Below are positions 62,201-64,000 of a stretch of 64,000 nt of DNA, in pieces. Source of the stretch: Planctomycetaceae bacterium (GTDB lineage Bacteria > Planctomycetota > Planctomycetia > Planctomycetales > Planctomycetaceae); assembly GCA_002722955.1 (NCBI GenBank), contig PBMZ01000102.1, forward strand, positions 62,001 to 126,000. Reading direction: 5' to 3'. The stretch's first letter is position 1; each line of letters begins with the position of its first letter. Under the pieces are notes generated by a model. It was not told the origin of the DNA. It made no database searches and saw nothing but the letters and a program-made list of their open reading frames with translations. A program made the position numbers and the translations under genes.

Positions 62201-64000
62201 CAGCAACGCAGCGGCAACCGGCACGGTTGGCGATGGCACTGGACTGATCACGTTGGATACAACGCTTGGCAACATCACGACCAACGGTGCGGGCCTTGTT
62301 CAAGCCACCAACGGACGCGCTTTGTTGCGAGCAGCAACGGGCATCGGCACGTTGGTCTCACCGATTCTGACATCCGTCGCCAACCTGGAAGCCACCTCGG
62401 CGATGGGCGGCATCTTCATCACGAACGCTGGAACGGTGACCATCGGCGGCGTTGACGTTGGAGTCAGCGGCATCAGCCGACCGGGTGCGGGAACCGGCGA
62501 CATTGTCATCACCACGACTGGTGGCGGCACGCTGGACGTTGCGGAATCGGTGACAAGTGGCGGCAACGGCCTCTTGCAACTGGACGCTGACAACGATCTG
62601 GACTTGTCCGCGGCTGTCTTCACTAACGGTGGAGCCATCACGTTCTTGGCTGATAACGACATCAACCTGCTCTCGGGTGCCTCGGTCGATAACCTCAGCG
62701 GTTCGTCCACCGTGACCTTGACCGCAGACCACGATGCTTCCGGAGCTGGCGGTGTGACCTTCAACGACGGTGTCGTTGTCGACGCAACCGGTGGTCTGAT
62801 CGATGTCAACTCCACCGATGATGTGACACTGGGTCGTCTGTTGACGACCGGCACGGTCACGATCAATGTCTCGAGCGGTTCGATTGTCGACGGCGGTGAC
62901 AACGGCGGTGCCGACATCACTGCTGGCTCGGCAGCTTTGGTTGCTTCGGGCAACGTCGGTACTTCGGGTGCTCAACTTGACACTCAAGTTTCAAACGTCG
63001 CTGCTAGCAGCACGACGGCTGGATCGATCGGCTTGTCGAACACGGGTGCCTTGAGCATCTCGACGGTCAACGGAGTTGTTGGACTCTCGACAACGAACGG
63101 ATCGATCACGGTCGATTCGGACAGTGCCACGACAATCAGTTCTGCCGTGAACGCTCGCACGAATGGCAGTATCACGGTAACAACGGCTTCGGGTAACCTA
63201 GCTGTGGACGCCAACGTGAATAGCAATGCGGATGCGGCCGGAACTGCTGGTGACGGAACGGGCACGATCGCCTTGACCTCAGCCGGTAGCATCACGACGG
63301 ATAACACAGGCACGATCTCTGCCAGCAATGGCGGCGTTGTGCTGACTTCGGCAACGGGTGTCGGTAGCTCGTCGAATCGCATTCAAACATCGGCTGGCAA
63401 CCTGGAAGCTGTCGGCGGCACTGGTTCGGTCTTCATCTCGAACTCAGGCGTTGTGAACATCGGCGGTGCCAGTGCGGCGACCGGAATCGATGCTGATGGC
63501 GCAATTGACTTGAGCTCGACTGGCTCGGTCACCGTCAGTGAAGCGATCGACAGCGAAAGCGGCGGCGTCTTGCTGAGTGGCTCGGATGACATTGCGGTCA
63601 ACGCAGCCATCACCAGCAACGGCGGTTCCGTGACTGTCGAAGCCAACGACAACGTCACCTTCAGTGCTTCCGGAACGATCGATGCCGAAACGGGTTCACC
63701 AACTGTGACGATCACTGCTGACAACGACTCGAACACGACGGGCTCGTTGACCATGACCAACGGTGCTGGCGTCAACGCGAGTGGCGGTACGATCGCCGCA
63801 AGCTCGGGCGGTACGGCAACGATCGCTCAGTTGATCACGACTGGCATTGTGACCGTGTCCTCGACCCTCGGTGCGATCGCCGATGCGGGTGACTCGGCCA
63901 GTTCGGTTGCAAATGGCGAGACCGAAGACATCATTGGTGCCTCGGCTGTCTTGACGGCCTTTGGCTCTGGCCTGACTGGCGTCGGTGCCGGTGCTGACTT
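41298..64000 (+). CDS. Giant repetitive secreted adhesin/filamentous-hemagglutinin-like beta-solenoid protein with LEPR-XLL-type N-terminus (partial, at least 7,567 codons, open at right edge)
   Basis: ATG at 41298; MLFSSWLRSLRNRI...LTEELEDRLLLAFDVSL...; frame sampled from start to ...ASAVLTAFGSGLTGVGAGAD at 64000 with no stop seen; Gly/Ala/Thr/Asp/Asn-rich repeats (GNITDSG, DATIVNATGIDL, ITLNDAANDF); every tracked + ORF in this span is in a different frame. Confidence 0.92.
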   Translation, partial: MLFSSWLRSLRNRIAVSRSFRRRNRRLQELKAPVQLHNMPTRTEMAPLTEELEDRLLLAFDVSLAGGLLNLESDDTGPENLTIAMTGGGTWGLTLGGGQVFTVLLDAGSDITGTGTSAILIDDAGIAINTVRVTTSNDAGNSVNVLGTSTVTMLIDMSAATNDAFVSDGMSLGALTVISDDISQTGTITTTGALAVTANDISTDIDLGLANNIGGTATFSGGVNINDLNFRNVNAGATISIPGTPVLDDVDLTFNATGIAIPGFQSTTLDVIAGGNITDAGDLMVSGNTSFNAGANNITLNNNDSFGNLSLTGNDVVVNDVNATTLSASNITGDLTLTSGGNVNQNGNVTVGGNATFNAATFDINFMTNTNNFGTFSATADQIDVNDSNAILLDTINATNNVMINAGGTVGIDTVNTTADLDITAGGNISQTGSFSANNATFRVTAGNTDADLDGFANDVDTNTTFATAGGSYQDISFRNADATPTTPTLPGSFRNFILIHDNAGAAIPAINLSGTMDITVNGDLTDLGNVVVAGVTTLDTGNNDVTFDDAGTNLSTLTTVPDQVDNLTVTDANALTLGAIQITGAATIETATGNLTQTGVVTADGAISYTGAGSASIGNTLTSNNSTVTVVATNNNITQTGAVNAAGAISFTANSSVAIDNTVTSTNSTVTVVATNNNITQTNAVAASQAVSYTADQAITHSGTISSTNNSVTFDAGTTINQNGTITTNNADLMWTSGGNMTSTAALQIAGDATFVSDANTIDATINNAGNDINGAVAFNTADAGQYDDISFRNGDNNAATPTFQDTTFGDLTLQLDNNDVTFANGLTLNQITVIAGGDISDGGNDFVIANAASYTANGGNNITLNGGANDFQGGVTLSGQAIAINDGVGGLSFASVNSTDDFTVTSRGTVTQTGIITVTDQISVTSTNGDIDLDNAANNVGGTVTLQVDLDTADISWRNINGGANTPTLPDNQFNDFTLVHDTAGVTLPALTLLDNGGDTGDLSVTSGGAVTQAGTLTIPGTTTINAPGQAVTLNDPANAFTGAVSIIGTPVTLTSAGDLIVGTTTVAGDLTISTVDGTITQNGIITQTGAGNNVSITINDADMSGDGDIILNTQNNNVQGAITFGAENQVRDIFWQNTRGDAQDPDIPPVFRNYLINHTNAPVLLPEVLLVDDMAAAPLALQALGITVNGSLVVGAGGGTKMQQGPGSVTPEGHAVLTAATDITLEQAENAFNILSASANDITIVEDNQINLRQITATTDFTLTTDGDVIDSGVIDVRDGTTTLNVGNENNITLDGADNNFGMTNNMLENNFSTIVVTSAQNVQIEDVTQIFLGNANTTGFYQVSAGAALVDNVGATLNIAGNASFVVDDGTDINLDGLNVGGIIDVDTRGDDNVVVGAQGDVTLVNAQDIVFGASFITENMFVTSTGGIRNIGQIDVGANLEWTTTGGNIIDDAAINLNNVAQGDASFTANGAGASIDLDQLEIIGLISVNTNMADGDVVIANSMASMTNDLVFGASNIGGDLTATAAAMRPITDDTTVVVGGNAQFNADQANITMDGLTVNGTLGVNVLTAGNATFTTTGTVDFSATNVNGNLMVDAQSGDIMDSGSVQVTGNFDVRTLQTNRGINLDQLDINGGSIGVTTTGPTGNAVITNATAINFRTTDVDGNLSATAQTGTLRNTAGTVSVGGNATFTTGTAGETITLGTVRTLDVTGTTSINTSGSTGDATVQTAVNLNLAASSVGNDLTAIATTGNMTSSGTVDVEGDASFTTQQNNATINLPNLDVLGMITLSTAGAVGDASIINTTAVDLAASTINGDLNVTATTGNITDAGAIDVNANATFTTTQSGADILLDQLDVTGELGLTTNGADGNATVTNNNNDDAIGINFSNSNVGGDLTATATVGSVEDVNMGGSMVTVGGDINIVATANNATVTLDRLAVTGQFDLTTNGTSGDATIVNATGVDFLDSQIRGNLDVTATTGDITDTGLVTVTDEAQFTTLANNADINMNGLIVINSIGLSTVGTNGDATIVNATGIDLKLTNVAGALNATATTGNISQSDTVTVGGIATLTATAANNITLNNAANDFNQVRIGNGLDVDLVDANAIDLGASTIAGTLDVTTINVITNTGGALSVGGATTVTAGTVSNEEDITLNDANNDFMGTFRVVRGDNVNIVDMTDLDFGGGITDVEGTLNVNAVNITQQAAATLSITGTTTLNASADITLNKANDFQTLLLTGVNASVTDGGALDLGTSTLSGDLTVNSGAALSDSGAVNVTGNAAFTAGGAADILLDTLNITGTTVLTTSGAGNATITDTNANGINFEFSTIGGTLTATATAGDINDAAAVTVGVDAILTTQANNADIVIDAGGTVTGQLAVFTTGNGGDATINNLADIDLTTSNVGGMLVAQATNGIIDSGIVTIGMSGSFTTTTANADIVLDTLAASGAIGLNTNGDTGDATVINSVALDLGTSNVGNNLNVTTQTGNISTSGTVTVGGNFIATTQTADDDINANMLDVTGTVAVTTAGTAGDATIVNATNLDLAASTVNGDLNATASGGNLDDSGAIVVSGDACFFTTQNNADIVLDNGLAVTGAIGLSTMGTTGDATIVNATGINFKDTDIGGDLTATATTGSITDAAAAGAGDNVTVGDAASFTTSNSAGNINLTTAEITGDISLITTAGTATAGNATIVNSTGVNLAAASVNGNLAVTATTGNISQSGNVTATGTGSFTTSQATSTITLGDAVPQLSVAGTLSFNTNGAGADVTLVNQVATDIGTSAAGGNLVLQANVGDITDSGDLSIDGTSSFQVAGTPGNQDVILDSTGNVFTGAVSFVSGGTIRNITVFDTTPIDINIPTINGSLDVTGQGGITQSTPIVIQNPGSASFDAGNGPITLTDAANDFQNGVAVSLTNSGNNNVALNDSTGNLDFGASSLGTGTLTITAAGAITQSGAITQGAAAGAASFTTGDFAVTLDNAANDFTGPVSVDNDSTGTNDVSIRDANSIALGINSIGQTLTVQAGGAITDGNATATADVTADNFVAISVSGVGTSADPLESVIDNLEAVGGTGGVFVNNTGDLTIGGISATVGVSAGGGGIGISAASALTADETIAETGGGDISLTSTNDGGDDDDLTLNADVLATGGDGNITLSAGTDLDIAAGFSVDAAGAGTIMANAVREISLATGSDITSLNGDITIANTGTGGGDFRGVNLDAADITSTSGSISVTGVGASNTPSNANSGIRLINDSMITTGVNGTIILDGTGGNGTTDNIGVDLQGTNTVVSAVNGNVMITGVGGDGNATGNHGVGVQGGAKISTSGTGNITIVGTGGSGTNQNRGVSLTGNTTNITTTAGSITITGNGAGTGTDNDGVFTDTGTSLGSNGAGDVTVTGTADAGSTSGAGVSLSGSIGGSGTGDVDINGTGVVDPDIEFGAVTIGKTGGSFGFNDIVSGTTLAVNAGAYSVEINDGGTITNAVSFNNIGGVILGDDAADSLTIAGGITSTASTTTIQGTVATTDNPMVFGVTVLASAVTLSSDTGAGNITTGNTTGGQALTVNAGTGDITIGDATSVIGDLTITGNDVTITEGDDITQPGTGGAWTTNDATLTAGENAITLNDTTNDFGGVVSLNNTGTNNVSIADATALELGASSVGDGTVSVTAGAGGVTGGITQNGATTFTQAANAGAATFAGGPGAVGLSNNNEFTGTVNASATDQAITINDATGLDVGTVNAGTGAVSLTAVAAITDGDAGAANNVTGGSLVTSGATGVATSADPLESTVANFEADGGTGGVFLTNNGALVIGGIGGVVGVSADLDITVVALSPLTASETVASDMGGTITLTATDNGGDDDDLTINAAVTATGGDGNINLNAGTDLVIGAVTISTVGAGTITGTAAAGFASATGATIQSVDGAIMLSNVGSVAENSAGVTLNNTDITSATGAITIMGQGGSTGDDNVGILLTGNTHISTPLGASTGMITLNGTAGAGGNGNVGVEADDAQVSVTSLNANISITGQGAGTGTDNDGVFITGAVTGASNSAITIMGTAGAGTSDNVGVTIDGGTTSVGAADGAIMITGGGAGTGAGGDGIVISGGADIVSNQAGDVSLNGTAAGTDGDGVNIGTGTDVARTGGGNVDITGALAGTGVDIRFDTLTLDKTAGSFNLNSTVDGGTLTANAGAYAVQILDGGLINSATTFANTGGVTLGDAVTDDLSFGGAVSTASTTSVAGAVRTTNDTSIALGATTLTAATTLDTNTTVGNNVTVGQITGGTNTLTVDAGTAGDVTANNAANVMGNLTITGSTVSIAEADDITQGGAWTVGATTLNAAANDITLADAANDFVSVALTAGNATIVDANAIAVNASALGGDFNLTADSIDVAGAVTVGGDLSFDASGGAGDITESAGTLAVTGTSTFNQTTTDDVNLPGANNFGGTVSFTNANDVTVNDTTTATSLGTSTLTGNFTLTSAGGNVSQTGALDVDGNVSLTTSQNDATITLDNAGNDFTGTLTISTTSPTNDADATINDSTATVLGTSTVDGDATITSGGAITDGDGAGVNITAIGIDLTAASGIGTATAGEEIEINAATFTADSGTGGVFISNNSAALDVQGVDSDQAVVIDQTAGSLTISTANLDSEAGGVDLDATTSIAINTGVLSNGGTVDVSAGTGISFNASGIINAETGTPAVNLTAGTMDITMADGSMVSAAGGPITFAALGATQLGRLLTTGAVSITSTTGAVTDAGDTGGADIQAASAVILASDTGIGTAANAIETQIANLEADGDFANDGTDGEVFIDNTGTLTIGGIGATVGVSSDGDIGVTATSGAFNVNEFVIGDGSINLEVGDSAAIGDDLSIAAGVTVQSTGAGDDITLSAGDIVNVPGGGTPAQITSTNDVFVNIDFNDADTNVGGTANLAGNFIVGGANDVTVTGGGDSDAFNITPSAAANANADAEFSVVGGNPAFPTTPGDVLTLELLGLTNIVQSLNGPTVGSGSFSFNAGADAEDVDYAQIETTASLNGTPDLSFDTNDFNLEDGNPDTIVIREDGSGFLQIVDEVSNQIFFSGNNLNQLTIGGSNDTDTLVIDFVNGNPIPVGNIVFDGEGNPADGDELRLQGNATTIDTVTHNFTNNNSGSVSTTTGGTTRTVTYSNLEPITDILTATDRIFNYNGTAETITLTNQADADELSQSDTTIMAGAAPATLATTFDALDAPLNNFANTDFIDFNGVNGNGDTFSGSYQVTDITNDTLQDLQDAVNAQLAGGNAIVSLVGGIFQIAPSLELADTDLSPDLDLNFTSRAGNGGNMATNPFGDFGVATQGSPVSMAGMPLTQRNFIDSDQGESVVFTAVTGTITIDTTGGTGADTVDVRGVDANISSNFSIIGDADDTATFSTTPLNLNAGDLNVMTNDINVNVAVTTTGDVTFNATNDIDTNGNTLTADDLVANAASALTLDTAVNTITATATTGEIDITEADSAAVLNVTATGGNASIDSTNGSLDVTTVSANGTATLNAGMGAITDANAGTVNVTATSLTSTVQSGISLDTDVTSINVNSTGAGNIDIQELDTTSADGLAVTNASTAAGSVNVTTDTGNLAVTTVSGTTTINLSSGNAAITDANGATNNVTGADLTATAVTGIDLDTTVGTVVATNSGAGNVDIANSTALTAINLSAANGNVTLSAAGAITGGDGATDISGNIATVTLSAAGDFGTSTNPIATNVNELSVSTDDGNQFITETDGLNNLNLDADNSGTGNITLSVGGAVTDDAGAGTDISGGVATISIDVAGAFGDVANSIDTSVTDLSVTTVNSDQFIAEATGLNSILLNAGTASVTLTAGGDVLDSDGSVDVLATNLSATVNGAFGATGNSIGTTVDSLTVNTSAGNGGDGGNQFITESNNLSDIELNAGTMGDITLDVSGSISDNDGPNDIIGDDLILATVGGINDGLPGNPLQLDVDRADISNATSGSVFLTNVGALDLADLRPNGLALSTVADGSVVANSPLTISGAVSVGGDFTLEAAGDAGNPGDDLTINAAVTLSSATDATLTLRAGDDMAFNNASADINTTGGGTHTVDIDTDTDGAGDGDGGSLTQAAGASITTNTLDIVARNGVGTGAQSLVVSVDDLTVNTATGGDQFIAEATGLNSVSLNAGTTGDITLTTGGGIADTDGAIDFTGVDVSVTISGAGNFGSSTNPIATTASSLAVDTSANNGSQFINESDGLPTGIALLAGSGDIELDAGLGNVADGNGAAQNVTGNNVTINTTSGIGTTADGLETTISNLEADGGTGEIVLINTVQLTIGGLDNTLSGLTADNGISVTIADTAVTTDSLIFNESLVTTNGSIVIAAGDDVIGGASANLQANTTIDIDVDPTTGDPDAVGSTVTIQGNIVSNTGQATTIDGGNDDDSFTLKLSTTSPITVNGGSPVFPADPGDTLTVDVTGVTNPQQILQGSGNGTFQSAGGPPSHANLTYTSIETNDAIGNPNIIVNADDFVFGGNGGADQIQVSLNPAGQLIISELVSGLQIYRGTVDAQLTVNGSSDIEALIVDFTNNNPGAGLSPIPSGGIVFDGNDPNVAPGDSITLRNNSQTVTDVTHTFATETSGQISVDGRTIDYTDVEPILDTLTAVNRTFNFTSTMDETITLSDDGNLDSGQSQIDSTQGESVEFVNPTASLTINTGVNGGSGMDTIELDGLDMNGATPLFFANVTVNGTSDDTINIDTAAFNVIGASILDLNAGTINVSQGVSTAGGNITLDADSDLSVTGSVDSNGGEILFEADNDITVNSSVQSGGGSITLDADNDINLQASTSIDSESSATVTITADAGVGDLNGGVNMTDGASVNAQGGTLDVDAGDGVTIGRLISVGGTVDVAVTSGSITDAGDTGGSDVQAGSAVFATTGDIGTGADALETQVSTVASRSTLAGVISLANSGALSIGTVGSLSGLQTADGDITVTNDSTTSIDDEVNARTNSSVSITSNNNLTINNNTRSNAAATGTVGDGTGLITLDTTLGNITTNGAGLVQATNGRALLRAATGIGTLVSPILTSVANLEATSAMGGIFITNAGTVTIGGVDVGVSGISRPGAGTGDIVITTTGGGTLDVAESVTSGGNGLLQLDADNDLDLSAAVFTNGGAITFLADNDINLLSGASVDNLSGSSTVTLTADHDASGAGGVTFNDGVVVDATGGLIDVNSTDDVTLGRLLTTGTVTINVSSGSIVDGGDNGGADITAGSAALVASGNVGTSGAQLDTQVSNVAASSTTAGSIGLSNTGALSISTVNGVVGLSTTNGSITVDSDSATTISSAVNARTNGSITVTTASGNLAVDANVNSNADAAGTAGDGTGTIALTSAGSITTDNTGTISASNGGVVLTSATGVGSSSNRIQTSAGNLEAVGGTGSVFISNSGVVNIGGASAATGIDADGAIDLSSTGSVTVSEAIDSESGGVLLSGSDDIAVNAAITSNGGSVTVEANDNVTFSASGTIDAETGSPTVTITADNDSNTTGSLTMTNGAGVNASGGTIAASSGGTATIAQLITTGIVTVSSTLGAIADAGDSASSVANGETEDIIGASAVLTAFGSGLTGVGAGAD
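50450..54300 (+). repeat. Tandem ~2.15-kb block duplication inside the giant adhesin ORF
   Basis: ADPLESVIDNLEAVGGTGGVFVNNTGDLTIGG (~50451) vs ADPLESTVANFEADGGTGGVFLTNNGALVIGG (~52606); EGDDITQPGTGGAWT (~52046) vs EADDITQGGAWT (~54198). Confidence 0.8.

Noticed and set aside
41386-63775. Dozens of long minus-strand ORFs (e.g. 50351..51667 438 aa, 58524..60134 536 aa)
   Set aside because: They are antisense to the giant + strand adhesin. Their Val/Ser/Pro/Ala-rich low-complexity translations are the mirror of its GAC/ACC/GGC-rich codons; no recognisable domains or starts.
41298-64000. CRISPR-like or tandem DNA repeats in the right third
   Set aside because: Repetition is at protein level with diverged DNA, variable spacing and one open frame; no identical short repeats with unique spacers.
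1-64000. tRNA/rRNA genes or prophage/transposase genes
   Set aside because: None recognised by eye; no transposase or integrase motifs in the ORF translations. A tRNAscan/ISfinder run would be needed to exclude them fully.

Overview
The window looks like planctomycete (Planctomycetota, Pirellulales-like) chromosome. This is inferred from its DUF1549/DUF1553-cytochrome, DUF1501, DUF1559 prepilin, LEPR-XLL-type giant adhesin and TPR/alpha-CTD genes. Left to right it contains: a secretin on the minus strand abutting a sigma-54 activator with no N-terminus; catabolic and hydrolase genes; a DUF1549/DUF1553 plus DUF1501 pair; an orphan HicB-like gene; a GH99-like gene; a HEAT lipoprotein; a DUF1559 prepilin; an aldo/keto reductase; a nucleotidyltransferase with a small partner; an orphan HvfC/BufC-like (DUF2063) gene; msrB; a TgpA-type transglutaminase; and a FAD oxidoreductase with a methyltransferase. 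Next comes a compact, probably RiPP-type operon at 24.7-27.5 kb: an unannotated 45-aa peptide ending GFCRCCRCCRCRLCFF, a DUF692/MNIO (MbnB/TglH-like) enzyme, an unknown partner protein, and a six-TM ABC-type protein with no ATPase domain. After that are fhcC, a GAF-HlyD fusion, an RND adaptor, PspC, TrmH, a secreted glycoside-hydrolase-like protein, a truncated beta-helix adhesin, a TPR-double-alphaCTD protein, and one giant repetitive adhesin ORF from 41298 past the window end (at least 7,567 codons, absent from the ORF track). The RiPP/MNIO operon is the best candidate for an undescribed system. All calls come from reading motifs by eye; no searches were run.
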